Origin: a virus
Length of the DNA: 21,382 nucleotides
Direction: 5' to 3' (one strand)
IMG/VR virus record: IMGVR_UViG_3300008116_006531
Location: 1-21,382 of that record
The position numbers and the translations under genes are program-made. A model generated the notes under the pieces. That model ran no database searches and was not told the origin of the DNA. It was given only the letters and a program-made list of their open reading frames with translations. The stretch's first letter is position 1. Each line of letters starts with the position of its first letter. This document shows positions 6,725 through 14,294 of the stretch, piece after piece.

Positions 6725-8505
6725 TGCCGCGCCGCGTGCAACGCTGCCGATGCTGCAAGTGTCTCGGCGACTGCCGGCGGCCGTATCGCGTCGCAAGGCT
6801 TGCGGACGGGAGGCTCGATCCCCCGGAAATACCGTTTGAGTCGCAGCCGGGAGCGTTTGAGCAGAGATTCTCCAGGTACGAGCTATGGCCTGGCTACAAC
6901 GAGTCTTGCGTCTGGCAGGTGAAGTCCGGCGCCGTCGAGCCCCTGACGTTCGGGCAGGTGTTCAGAACAACGGCCGAGGCGCGAGCTGCCGTCGAGGAGC
7001 TTGGGCTTGTGTGGAGCACAGTGCTTCAAATGACTGCGATGGACGCGGTGGCCGCGTTCACGGCTGCCATGGGCGGCTACACACAAAAGCAGAGAGCCGA
7101 CTGGTATCTGCGCGTCACAGACTTTCTCGGGTCGGTTTACGAGCCTGCGGACGAGTACGTTCCACCAGCGAGCGGTCCATCTGCGATCCGGCTGACGCAG
7201 CCGGGGACGCTCGTGGTTCGCGGTCCGTTCGCCGCGCCGCGGCATATCGTGCATCTGTCAGTGGAAACGCCCGACGTGCGCTATCGGCCGTTCACGATCG
7301 ACGTGCTGATTGGGTGCAACGCGGAAGGCCTTTCTCCAGCCGCGACAGTTCGCCTCAAGCTGGAGGTTGGGCCGACGATTTCGGCCGTGCAGCCGCTAAC
7401 GTCCCACGTCCTGACGGGCGATAGTTCCGGGTGGGCGGAGTGCGGTCTGGTGATGCAGTTGCTAGACGCGGCCGGGAGCGTTGTTGATTCTGTGACGATC
7501 GCTCATTTCCCTCACCCGTTTTTCGCGGGCGACGCAACGAACAATGCCTGCCGATTGGGGCTTCCATTTCCTCTTAGGCTTGCAATATCAAGCGACGGCC
7601 CGCTTCGCATCGAGGCGATTTTCTCGCATATAGAGCACATAGCAGACGGCCTCGATACCGGGTCGGCTGCGGGCGGGGTCAGCCCGCCGCTGCGGCACCT
7701 GTTACCTCAACTGCCTGGCTACTTCGACGTGAGCCGCATAGCCGTGCGTCTGGCTAGTGCCAGCAACAACTCGGTATCGGTTGTCCATCGACCGCTCGGG
7801 CAAAATGCTAACGGCACCCCGGAGTGGTTTGGTGTTCAGCAGGGCGCAGGATGCCAGGGCAGCGGCGAAGCCGAGATGGCAACTGCCGCCGGCACGAAAA
7901 CGAACTGCACGTCATGGTCGCGATCCTGCCACGTCACTCACTCACAGACAGAAAACTGCCTGCAGGAGCTAGACGTAGATTTAGCGGGCACGTTTATCCC
8001 GCAGGCCCACGTCAGCCCTATCAACAATGCCGACGTTGCCGCTGTGCTCCAGGGGGCGTTTACGCTGGGTCGCACAAGCGCCGGGTCTGCGTCGCTGTGG
8101 CAAAACTCGTTCTGGTTTGAAGATGACGAGGACCTGGCGGTCGGCGTAGCAACTCGCAAGCGGCTGGAAATCTCTGGTGTGATCGGCGCGCACTGGCCTG
8201 TTCCCGTCTGCGTCGGCAGCGAGCGGCCGGTCGAGATCGCGTTTTTCTGCCGCGCAATAATCCGCGTCTCTAGCAATTTCGTTTTGCCGTTTCCGTTTGG
8301 GGCAAACACGGATTATCCGATCCACGCGGTCTTGCGGTGCAATGTTTCGCAGCGGATTTTTCAAGGCGAGCGCGTCAGCGCCAGCAACGACAGCATGAGT
8401 TGGGACCTCGATTTCCCCTGGGGTGCGTCATTTTGGGATAAGGCCGGAAAGCAGCTCAACACGCTGCTTCTCGGCCTCTCTAAGTGTGAGTTTCAGCTGC
8501 GATGA
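6724..8505 (+). CDS. Large hypothetical tail/fibre-region protein with Cys-rich N terminus
   Basis: A 593-residue protein. GTG 6724 was selected because it overlaps the preceding TAG and starts the Cys-rich segment RCRCCKCLGDC (residues 7-17), which may bind a metal. Residues 30-90 contain FESQPGAFEQRFSRYELWPG. The rest is beta-rich with several Ser/Asn-rich segments and scattered Cys (TNCTSWSRSCHVTHSQTENC near residues 390-415). The C terminus (NTLLLGLSKCEFQLR) is compact. Its size and place after distal tail genes suggest an adhesin or receptor-binding role, but no sialidase, lectin or depolymerase motif is evident. The stop overlaps the next ATG (ATGA at 8502-8505). I do not recognise the family. 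Confidence 0.55.
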   Translation: MPRRVQRCRCCKCLGDCRRPYRVARLADGRLDPPEIPFESQPGAFEQRFSRYELWPGYNESCVWQVKSGAVEPLTFGQVFRTTAEARAAVEELGLVWSTVLQMTAMDAVAAFTAAMGGYTQKQRADWYLRVTDFLGSVYEPADEYVPPASGPSAIRLTQPGTLVVRGPFAAPRHIVHLSVETPDVRYRPFTIDVLIGCNAEGLSPAATVRLKLEVGPTISAVQPLTSHVLTGDSSGWAECGLVMQLLDAAGSVVDSVTIAHFPHPFFAGDATNNACRLGLPFPLRLAISSDGPLRIEAIFSHIEHIADGLDTGSAAGGVSPPLRHLLPQLPGYFDVSRIAVRLASASNNSVSVVHRPLGQNANGTPEWFGVQQGAGCQGSGEAEMATAAGTKTNCTSWSRSCHVTHSQTENCLQELDVDLAGTFIPQAHVSPINNADVAAVLQGAFTLGRTSAGSASLWQNSFWFEDDEDLAVGVATRKRLEISGVIGAHWPVPVCVGSERPVEIAFFCRAIIRVSSNFVLPFPFGANTDYPIHAVLRCNVSQRIFQGERVSASNDSMSWDLDFPWGASFWDKAGKQLNTLLLGLSKCEFQLR

Positions 8506-8798
8506 TGTGCCAATTCCAAGATGGCCGCTGCACGCGCTGCGGCGCTCGCCGCGACCCTCCGTACCCTCGCCGCCGCTGCACGCCTGGCCTGGGGGACATG
8601 GCGGCCTCTGCCTTGTCGGCCGTCGGGATTACCAAAACGCGCGCGGAGCGGCTTGCCAGCTGGGCAGGGTTTCACGGTTGCGGATGCCCCGAACGGCGGG
8701 AGCTGATGAATCGCGTGGGCCGGGAGTATTTCGGTATCGGTGCCGCCGAGGAGCCGGGGTTGACGCCATTTCACAATCAGGCAGAAACGATTGAATGA
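8502..8798 (+). CDS. Small Cys-rich protein (putative zinc-binding)
   Basis: A 98-residue protein overlapping the previous gene as ATGA; ATG 8505 is an equally plausible start. The N-terminal section has CQFQDGRCTRCGARRD and a fourth Cys near residue 24, then a helix GDMAASALSAVGITKTRAER, and a C-terminal CGCPERRELMNRVGREYFG. The order C-x2-C, then AVGITK, then CGCxxRRxxxNRxG resembles small proteins found near tail genes of many phages, in which GLGD-x-VxxxTKAxGIKxCxxCxxRRxxLN is typical. Their function is not established to my knowledge. The Cys spacing is compatible with one zinc site. Translationally coupled on both sides. Confidence 0.55.
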   Translation: MMCQFQDGRCTRCGARRDPPYPRRRCTPGLGDMAASALSAVGITKTRAERLASWAGFHGCGCPERRELMNRVGREYFGIGAAEEPGLTPFHNQAETIE

Positions 8799-9076
8799 GC
8801 CGGCCCAAGCGCGTTCATATCGGCGATCGGTTCTGGCGCGTGCATAAGACGCGCGTGCCGGCAGATCGCGACGGAGATTGCAACTGGGAACTGGGCAGGA
8901 TTCGCGTCCGATCAAGCCTGCGCGGAATCGACCTAATGCGGGTTTTGATCCATGAACTACTGCACGCCCGGCTTTGGGACTTAGACGAATCAGTCGTTAC
9001 AGAGTTCGGTGAGGTCGTATCCGCGGTCCTGGACGCCGAAGGGTTCCGCCAAGCTGACGATCACGAGGATTACTGA
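8795..9076 (+). CDS. Minimal HExxH metallopeptidase-like protein
   Basis: A 93-residue protein built around IHELLHARLWDLDE: the HExxH zinc motif occupies residues 53-57, and Glu70 in VVTEFGEVV is a candidate third ligand. The N-terminal half (RVHIGDRFWRVHKTRVPADR, then GRIRVRSSLRG) looks like the beta strand framework that precedes the active helix in SprT/WLM-like and other short zincins. Such tiny phage metallopeptidases are known as gene families, but substrates are unknown; it could equally be a non-catalytic metal protein. It overlaps the upstream stop as ATGA and the downstream gene begins immediately after its stop. I infer a soluble cytoplasmic enzyme from the absence of a signal peptide. 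Confidence 0.65.
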   Translation: MSRPKRVHIGDRFWRVHKTRVPADRDGDCNWELGRIRVRSSLRGIDLMRVLIHELLHARLWDLDESVVTEFGEVVSAVLDAEGFRQADDHEDY

Positions 9077-9325
9077 ATGGCAAAAGGCAGCAAGCTCATA
9101 GATGCGATCAGGGCCATTGTTCCGCCGCATTCCGGGACTAGGCCATGGTACGAGAGGGTTACGGGCAACCAGGCGGTCGAATTAGCAGAGGTCTTGGCGG
9201 CATACAAGCGCGGCGAGTTCGGGCCAAGGCGGCGGACGGCGGCCAGGGCGATCGCGAAGGGCTTGGCGTCAATCGGAATCACGATCGGGGAGCAGGCAGT
9301 CGAAGCATGGCTAAAACGCAGCTAG
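9077..9325 (+). CDS. Small basic protein, possible helix-turn-helix DNA-binding
   Basis: An 82-residue basic protein starting directly after the previous stop, with GAGG at 9064-9067 as Shine-Dalgarno nine bases upstream. The sequence is helical: SKLIDAIRAIVPPHSGTRPW, AVELAEVLAAYKRGEFG, RRTAARAIAKGLASIGI and IGEQAVEAWLKR. The closing G-x-x-IGEQ-x-VxxWL segment resembles a recognition helix seen in small phage DNA-binding proteins that accompany terminase or phosphoesterase genes. It overlaps the phosphoesterase gene by 19 bases, so the two proteins probably act together. I cannot separate a terminase-small-subunit-like role from a generic regulator. Confidence 0.5.
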   Translation: MAKGSKLIDAIRAIVPPHSGTRPWYERVTGNQAVELAEVLAAYKRGEFGPRRRTAARAIAKGLASIGITIGEQAVEAWLKRS

Positions 9326-10383
9326 TCGAATCAGTGGCCGCAGACGTGGCCGCGGACGAAAGGCTCGCCGCCGAGGCGGAGATCGCCAGGCTGCGGGCCG
9401 AGGTCGCGAGCCTCCGCGGCCGCTACAAGACCGCCCTGCGGCAGATTGACCGCGAGCGGGAAAGGGCAGACGCACTTGTCGCACTCAAGGGCCTTTCGGC
9501 GACACGTCCACCGAAACGTGTCGCCAAGAGCGACAAGCACGCCGCGACCATGGTCGTCCTGCTGTCCGACATTCACTGCGAGGAAGTCGTCCGTCCCGAG
9601 ACGGTCAACGGGCTCAATGCCTTCGACCTAGAGGTCTGTGAGGCCAGGCTTGCCGAGCTGCAGGAACGGTTTTTCACGATGCTCGATCACGAGCGGCAGC
9701 TGACCCGTATCGACCGCGTCGTGCTCTGGCTCGGCGGCGACCTTATCAGCGGCATGATCCATCCAGAGCTGGCCGAGGAGAACAGCCTGCACCCGCTGGC
9801 CGCGATTCGATGGATCGGCGAGCGGCTTCGCGGGTTCCTGGACGCGGTGGCGGAAAACGCCAAGGAAGTCGTCGTGGCGACGAGCTGCGGCAATCACGGC
9901 CGCACCACGGAGAAGCTGCGGACGAACGAGGCTGACACGTCCTATGAGCATCACCTGTACCTGACGATGCGTGCGGCCGAGACGCGGCGGAACGTCTCGT
10001 GGCAGGTAGGCGAGGGGCATTTGAACTACCTCGACCTAGATGGATTCAAGATTCGCTTCTGTCATGGTCATGCCGTCCGCTACCAGGGCGGTATCGGCGG
10101 CATACACGTCCCGCTGAACAAAGCTATCGCCGCATGGGACGTGAGCGAGCGTGCTGACTTGACGTGCATTGGGCACTGGCACCAGTTTTCGTGGAGCCGC
10201 ATCGGACGGTACGTCACAAACGGCAGCGTCATTGGCCATTCAGCCTACGCTGTGCGGATCAAGGTTGCCGGTGCCGAGCCACCGTGCCAGGCGGCCATCG
10301 TCATCGACCATGGCCGCCGCGAGGTGACGCAGGCGTATCCGTTGTTCTGTGATCGCGACCTACGGCAACGGAGGCTGGATTGA
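9307..10383 (+). CDS. Calcineurin-like metallophosphoesterase
   Basis: A 358-residue protein with an N-terminal coiled coil (residues 12-62, AEIARLRAEVASLRGRYKTA) and a metallophosphoesterase domain from about 81. All signature blocks are visible: SDIHCE (Asp88, His90), GGDLISGM (Asp145), GNHGR (Asn196, His197), CHGHAV (His253, His255) and GHWHQ (His290, His292). The set is complete, so a two-metal phosphoesterase is expected, acting on a nucleic acid or nucleotide; the substrate cannot be read from sequence. ATG 9307 was chosen because the longer frame (from 9145) is a shadow of the preceding gene. It overlaps that gene by 19 bases and the following gene by four. A phage DNA-processing or host-nucleic-acid role is plausible. 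Confidence 0.85.
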   Translation: MAKTQLVESVAADVAADERLAAEAEIARLRAEVASLRGRYKTALRQIDRERERADALVALKGLSATRPPKRVAKSDKHAATMVVLLSDIHCEEVVRPETVNGLNAFDLEVCEARLAELQERFFTMLDHERQLTRIDRVVLWLGGDLISGMIHPELAEENSLHPLAAIRWIGERLRGFLDAVAENAKEVVVATSCGNHGRTTEKLRTNEADTSYEHHLYLTMRAAETRRNVSWQVGEGHLNYLDLDGFKIRFCHGHAVRYQGGIGGIHVPLNKAIAAWDVSERADLTCIGHWHQFSWSRIGRYVTNGSVIGHSAYAVRIKVAGAEPPCQAAIVIDHGRREVTQAYPLFCDRDLRQRRLD

Positions 10384-11156
10384 GCGACCTGCTGCCGGCC
10401 GACTACCTGGCGGCCGTCGAGCGACGGTGTAGGCGGTTCCAAGGAACGTGGGATCAAGGCACGAGCGGCTCGCTGGCTGCGGATGCGTTTCGGCTACTAC
10501 GGGAGAGGAAGCAACTCATGGCGACGATCGCGGACCTGGAGCGGGCCAACGACGAATTGCGGGCGGCTGTCGAGGGGCGGATTGCCGCGGCGGAGGCGGC
10601 TTGCTGCGAGGGCTCGCCGCTGTGTCACGCGATCGACACTCGAGTACCGCTGCCAGACCCTAGTGCCGTGATTGCGGATGGCGACGAGGGCCTCGACGCG
10701 CCCCGCTGTGTCAATGCCACGGACCCCGCGGCGATGGAGCGGGCATGGGCCAGCGTGAAGGCCCGCTACCAGGCTATCCAGCCGGAGCCCGAGCCGGAGC
10801 CAGAGCCGGCCGAGCGGCGGCCGCGGGTGTTCTCGTCCGCCGGGCCCGTCGAGGCCGCTCCGACGCCGGCGGAATCCCTTCTGCGGACGGCGATCGACAC
10901 GATCCGCGACCGCCGCGGCACCTACGGGCCGCCGCAGGAACACTTCCGTATCACTGTCGGCCTGCTCAATGCGGCCTTTGCCGACAAGTTCCGGCGGCGG
11001 CTGGATGCCGGCGAGCTGCCGTTTTCTGTGGATGATTGGCCGATCGTCATGGCCCTAGACAAGATCGCCCGAGACATGGGCCCGCGGCCGTCGCTCGATA
11101 CGCCGATCGACCTGGCCGGCTACGCGGCGACGCTCGCCGAGTGCCGCCAGCCGTAA
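10380..11156 (+). CDS. DUF6378-like protein
   Basis: A 258-residue protein with probable TTG start at 10380, overlapping the previous stop as TTGA. The N-terminal 80 residues form a helical or coiled-coil segment (LMATIADLERANDELRAAVE). Residues 137-147 are a Pro-Glu repeat (PEPEPEPEPAE). The C-terminal domain (165-255) holds RDRRGTYGPPQEHFR, ALDKIARDMGP and the ending DLAGYAATLAECRQ. The combination of an RGxYGxPxxxF helix, a KIAR helix and a terminal DxAGYAA helix is what I associate with phage DUF6378, a small helical fold reminiscent of MazG-type proteins; no biochemical function is known to me. It closes the first plus-strand run: the next gene lies 79 bases on. Confidence 0.65.
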   Translation: MSDLLPADYLAAVERRCRRFQGTWDQGTSGSLAADAFRLLRERKQLMATIADLERANDELRAAVEGRIAAAEAACCEGSPLCHAIDTRVPLPDPSAVIADGDEGLDAPRCVNATDPAAMERAWASVKARYQAIQPEPEPEPEPAERRPRVFSSAGPVEAAPTPAESLLRTAIDTIRDRRGTYGPPQEHFRITVGLLNAAFADKFRRRLDAGELPFSVDDWPIVMALDKIARDMGPRPSLDTPIDLAGYAATLAECRQP

Positions 11157-11210
11157 TCCCTCGACCGCTGCCATGGCGGGGCCGCGCGCGAGAAACGCGG
11201 TGAACAAACG

Positions 11211-11228
11211 TACAATAGAGCGTAGGAG
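11211..11228 (+). promoter_or_regulatory. Candidate -10 box and Shine-Dalgarno before the lysis-region run
   Basis: TACAAT (11211-11216) lies in the only sizeable gap of the plus-strand accessory genes, followed by AGGAG at 11224-11228, seven bases before ATG 11236. No good -35 is visible, and a start point about seven bases after the -10 would fall inside the ribosome site, so the promoter call is weak. The Shine-Dalgarno is clear and decides the start. Confidence 0.3.
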
Positions 11229-11235
11229 CCACGCC

Positions 11236-11472
11236 ATGATCGCCCGTAAGACTGCCTACGAAACCAGTTTCCGCACGACCTCAAGCGGCCGCGTGCCGTT
11301 GGCTCCGCCGAGCGGCGAGCACGTTCACTACCAGCCACGGCGGAGTGTTGGGATCGGCTCGATCACAAGTCGGCCGCGGCCGACCTGCACGTTTTGGGAG
11401 CTGCTGGCGTTCAAGCTGCACTGCAACGTCGCAACGGCCAAGCGGCTCTATGAGGAAGGACTGATTTCCTAA
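11236..11472 (+). CDS. Small hypothetical protein
   Basis: A 78-residue basic protein beginning at ATG 11236, supported by AGGAG seven bases upstream; a longer in-frame start at 11173 has no such site. The first 45 residues look disordered (SFRTTSSGRVPLAPPSGEHV). The last 25, CTFWELLAFKLHCNVATAKR followed by LYEEGLIS, form two probable helices that could be a small DNA-binding or protein-docking element. The stop overlaps the next ATG (TAATG at 11470-11474). I do not recognise a family. Confidence 0.55.
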   Translation: MIARKTAYETSFRTTSSGRVPLAPPSGEHVHYQPRRSVGIGSITSRPRPTCTFWELLAFKLHCNVATAKRLYEEGLIS

Positions 11473-11981
11473 TGGCAACGTCCCTGGCCGTCACCGGCAA
11501 TTCCCGCTGCACCTACTCGTTCTCCGACTCGCCTACGATCGGCAGTCTGGCGGAGAGCGTGGAGCTGAAAACCTCCCGCACGGTCGAGAACGGCACCGGG
11601 GCCGGCCAGGCCAACGTCGCCTGGAGGGATCGCGTCTCGATCGCCGCCGGCCAGGTGTATTCGCTCGACCTGCTGGACCTGGGTGCGACGGCGTTCGGGT
11701 TCGCGGGCAAGGTCGTCATGTCGACGCTCAAGGAGTTCATGCTGGTCGTGAACACGACGACGGCCAGCCGCTACGTCCTGGTGGGCTGCATCGGTCCAAG
11801 CGACACGACGGGGTATTCCGCCCGCGTGAACCGCGGCGGCGACTATCGCGTCGCCGACTACCAGGACGGTTGGGCCGTCACCAACGGCGTGAACAACGTC
11901 ATCTATATCGCCAACCCGTCAGGCGGTGCCGTGAGCATCGACCTGGTCGTGGTCGGCGTCGGGAGCACGGCCGATACATGA
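11472..11981 (+). CDS. Putative beta-rich virion protein
   Basis: A 169-residue beta-rich, Cys-poor protein. It starts MATSLAVTGNSRCTYSF and contains VENGTGAGQANVAWRDRVSI followed by a strand YSLDLLDLG, a pattern I recall from small phage structural or decoration proteins that begin MATTLAVT and carry a NGTGANQAN turn. It ends with GAVSIDLVVVGVG. No signal peptide and no catalytic motif. It is coupled to its neighbours by one- to four-base overlaps. A role in the virion is inferred from fold type alone; its place among membrane and lysis-type genes is unusual for a structural protein. Confidence 0.55.
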   Translation: MATSLAVTGNSRCTYSFSDSPTIGSLAESVELKTSRTVENGTGAGQANVAWRDRVSIAAGQVYSLDLLDLGATAFGFAGKVVMSTLKEFMLVVNTTTASRYVLVGCIGPSDTTGYSARVNRGGDYRVADYQDGWAVTNGVNNVIYIANPSGGAVSIDLVVVGVGSTADT

Positions 11982-12349
11982 TCCACGAAGCCCCTGTCTT
12001 TGCGTCGAGCGGACTGCCTGGCGTGGCCGAGAAGGTTCGCGCCTTCCTCGCCGCGTCGTCGGCGGCGGCGGCTGGCGGTATTTCGGTCGCCGAGTTTGGC
12101 GAGCTGGCCGTATCGCTGATGCGGGTTGTGATTGCGGCCGCCGAAACGATCCCGGCCGACGGTGCCAGGAAAAAGGAATGGGTCGTCGAGGCCGTCGGCC
12201 TGCTGTTTGACGCGATCGCCGACAAGGCGATCCCGACGCTGGCCTATCCGATCTGGCTCGTGGTTAGGCCGGCCGTGCGATCGCTCGTTCTCATGGCGGC
12301 CGCCGGGGCCGTGGAATCGCTCCTGCCGCTCGTTAGGAAAGCCGCGTGA
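11978..12349 (+). CDS. Hypothetical membrane-associated protein (lysis region)
   Basis: A 123-residue helical protein overlapping the previous stop as ATGA. N-terminal residues are Ala-rich (VRAFLAASSAAAAGG), the middle is amphipathic (ELAVSLMRVVIAAAETIPAD), and the C-terminal 45 residues are hydrophobic (IPTLAYPIWLVVRPAVRSLV then LMAAAGAVESLLPLV), enough for one or two membrane-inserted helices. Its place beside two further membrane proteins and a peptidase suggests holin-like or accessory lysis function. This is inference; the hydrophobic part contains Arg and Glu residues, which is atypical of a simple transmembrane helix. Confidence 0.55.
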   Translation: MIHEAPVFASSGLPGVAEKVRAFLAASSAAAAGGISVAEFGELAVSLMRVVIAAAETIPADGARKKEWVVEAVGLLFDAIADKAIPTLAYPIWLVVRPAVRSLVLMAAAGAVESLLPLVRKAA

Positions 12350-12912
12350 CGCTCCCCTTAATTCTGGCGATTGCTGCCGTCCTGTTGCTCGCCGGCCCGT
12401 GGCTTGTCGAGCAGCTCACCGCCATCCTGGCCGACGTGGAGCTGCCGGCCCTCGGCAAGCGGCACCTGGCCGCGGCCTTGCTCGTCGTGGCTGCGGTCGT
12501 CGCATGGGTCAGCTCGTCGGCCAGGCCCGACGCGCCGACGCCCGCCCCTGCCCCGGCGGACGCAAAGCTCGATCTCCGCGGGCGGTTCGTCGGGCCGTCG
12601 GCGGCGGTCGATGCCGCGATCACGGCGGCACTCATGGAGGAGGTCGCGGCCGAGCTGGAGTATGACGCCGGCCTTCCCGAGCCCCTTCTCAAAAGCGGGC
12701 AGGCGATGGACCAGCTCCGCCAGCGGGCTCGCCTGCTCATGTGCCGCGGCGTCAGCCTCGGCGACCGGCATCCGATGGCCCGCGACGCCATCAAGGACTA
12801 TCTGGACCAGGCCGCGGGCGTGGCCGGTGGCCCGCTGTCGCCGGCCCAACGGGCCGCGTGGGTGTCGGCCTACCGTGATGTAGCGAGGGCCGCCGCTGAT
12901 GCCTGCCGGTGA
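12346..12912 (+). CDS. Two-helix membrane protein, candidate holin
   Basis: A 188-residue protein with GTG start inside the GTGA overlap with the previous gene. It has two hydrophobic segments, residues 3-24 (LPLILAIAAVLLLAGPWLVE) and 41-58 (LAAALLVVAAVVAWV), joined by a short polar stretch, then a Pro/Ala linker (DAPTPAPAPADAK) and a soluble helical domain of about 110 residues (EEVAAELEYDAGLPEPLL; MDQLRQRARLLMCRG). Two N-terminal membrane helices with a cytosolic or periplasmic tail resemble class II holins, though the soluble domain is longer than typical. It overlaps the peptidase gene by 14 bases. Other possibilities are a membrane-anchored chaperone of the peptidase or a superinfection factor. 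Confidence 0.55.
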   Translation: MTLPLILAIAAVLLLAGPWLVEQLTAILADVELPALGKRHLAAALLVVAAVVAWVSSSARPDAPTPAPAPADAKLDLRGRFVGPSAAVDAAITAALMEEVAAELEYDAGLPEPLLKSGQAMDQLRQRARLLMCRGVSLGDRHPMARDAIKDYLDQAAGVAGGPLSPAQRAAWVSAYRDVARAAADACR

Positions 12913-14029
12913 TCTGTACCGCGACCGTCGCCCCGCTCGTCTGCTCGCCGTGGCCCTGCTGCTGGGGATTGCGGCCGCGGCCGTCGTCCACTTCTGGCCG
13001 GCGAAGTCTGCCGGCAAAAACTTCGGCTATACGCCGGACCCGGTCGGTGAGCGGGCGTTTCTCGCGAGCCTCGACCAGCCGTTTTTCGCGCAGGCCGGCG
13101 CGGAGTGCATGCGCCAGGCCCGCGGCGTCGACACGTTCTTGTACCGGCCGATGTACCGGGCCCACCTGGCTCGCTACGGCAAGCCGTGGGTTGTGGGCCG
13201 GCAACTCCTCGGCGACTGCGTGGCCTGGGGAGCGGCGCATGCGGTCTTTTGCCAGGAAAGCGTGGCCTGGACGTTGGGGGCGGCGGCCGAGCCGCCGATG
13301 CTGCCGAGCACGGAGGCCATCTATGGCGGGGCCCGATGCCAGGCCCTCAATCGTTCGTTTGCCGGATGGTCCGATGGTGCCACCGGATTCGGCGCGGCCA
13401 AGTGGCTCAAGAATTGGGGGGTGGTCTATCGGCAACCGCTGCCCGATCTCGGGCTCGACCTGACGAAGTACGACCCCAACCTGGCGAAACAGTGGGGGGC
13501 GTACGGTGCTGGCGGCGAGAAGGGGCGGCCTGGCCTGGAGGCGCTCGCCAAGAAAAGCCCCTGCCGGCACGTCGTCGCCGTGCGGACCTGGGCCGAGCTG
13601 GCCGCGTCGCTAGAAGCCGGGTTCCCTGTGACGCTGGCGTCGTCGCAGGGATTCGATTCGCGGCTCGGGCCGTCGGGCATCATGGAAGCCTCGGGCACCT
13701 GGATGCACCAGATGGTGGCGATTGCGATTCGCTACCGGGCCAACGGATCGCCCGACGATTGCGTGCTGGTGCTTAATAGCTGGGGGCCGTCGTGGTGCGG
13801 GCCGCACGAAAACAGATGGCCCGACGATATGCCGGCCGGCTCGTTTTGGGCACGGCGTCGCGTCGTCGAGGGAATGCTGGGCGATGCCTGGGCGATCGGC
13901 GACGTGAAAACGGGTTTCCAGTGGCGCGACCTGCACAACGGCAACTGGCTGCAGCCGGTGCCGCCGGAAGCCAGGCCGGCCGCTCCTGACGCTCTTTTTG
14001 ACCCGGCCTCCCTGTCGCTGTCGCTGTGA
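12899..14029 (+). CDS. Membrane-anchored papain-like cysteine peptidase
   Basis: A 376-residue protein. Residues 13-32 form a membrane helix or uncleaved signal anchor (ARLLAVALLLGIAAAAVVHF), preceded by a positive N terminus (YRDRRPAR). The catalytic domain has every family C1-type landmark: Gln102 and Cys107 in RQLLGDCVAWGAA, His270 in GTWMHQMVAIAI, and Asn293 in VLVLNSWGPSWCG. The DCVAWG block corresponds to CGSCWA of papain, and NSWGPSWCG to NSWGxxWG. The orientation would place the enzyme outside the cytoplasmic membrane. The gene lies in the position where phages encode an endolysin, between membrane-protein genes, so a role in breaching a protein-rich envelope is attractive; maturation of virion proteins or proteolysis of host targets are alternatives. 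No peptidoglycan-binding domain is evident. Confidence 0.8.
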   Translation: MPAGDLYRDRRPARLLAVALLLGIAAAAVVHFWPAKSAGKNFGYTPDPVGERAFLASLDQPFFAQAGAECMRQARGVDTFLYRPMYRAHLARYGKPWVVGRQLLGDCVAWGAAHAVFCQESVAWTLGAAAEPPMLPSTEAIYGGARCQALNRSFAGWSDGATGFGAAKWLKNWGVVYRQPLPDLGLDLTKYDPNLAKQWGAYGAGGEKGRPGLEALAKKSPCRHVVAVRTWAELAASLEAGFPVTLASSQGFDSRLGPSGIMEASGTWMHQMVAIAIRYRANGSPDDCVLVLNSWGPSWCGPHENRWPDDMPAGSFWARRRVVEGMLGDAWAIGDVKTGFQWRDLHNGNWLQPVPPEARPAAPDALFDPASLSLSL

Positions 14030-14039
14030 GGGTATTTCG

Positions 14040-14294
14040 ATGGATCGCAAGACAATGCTGGTGATCGTGGCCGCGTTCGCCGTGGGCTACTGGTGCTCGG
14101 GCTCGGCCGCCAGGCCGTCGCCGTGGGCACCGGCGCACGATCGCCCCGTGTTGCGGTGGATCGCCAAGGCCGCCAAGTCGATGCTCTGGATCGCTGTCTT
14201 TGCCGAAGGGCCGCCGGCCGAAAATCGCCTGGTTCACTCGCCGCCGGTCGGCGAGGACGGGTTTCCGATGGTCGACCATGGGCAGGGGTGGTAA
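14040..14294 (+). CDS. Small membrane protein (MDRK...DHGQGW)
   Basis: An 84-residue protein whose start at 14040 is fixed by GAGGG at 14028-14032, seven bases upstream. Residues 5-22 are one membrane segment (TMLVIVAAFAVGYWCSG). The body has RPVLRWIAKAAKSMLWIAVF and the last 20 residues are LVHSPPVGEDGFPMVDHGQG plus W. I recall similar proteins, with the same opening and the DHG-GW ending, in phage regions of Planctomycetota, always in this position. The function is unknown; a lysis or envelope role is inferred from neighbours. The next gene follows without a spacer (TAAATG). Confidence 0.6.
   Translation: MDRKTMLVIVAAFAVGYWCSGSAARPSPWAPAHDRPVLRWIAKAAKSMLWIAVFAEGPPAENRLVHSPPVGEDGFPMVDHGQGW

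Noticed and set aside
9145-10383. A longer start for the phosphoesterase
   Set aside because: The extra 54 residues are out-of-frame sequence of the small basic protein; ATG 9307 gives a clean coiled coil and domain.
12358-13570. Long minus-strand frames of 219 and 259 residues
   Set aside because: They are mirror frames of high-GC genes with strong plus-strand membrane and peptidase motifs, and they are Arg/Gly/Pro-rich without a domain.
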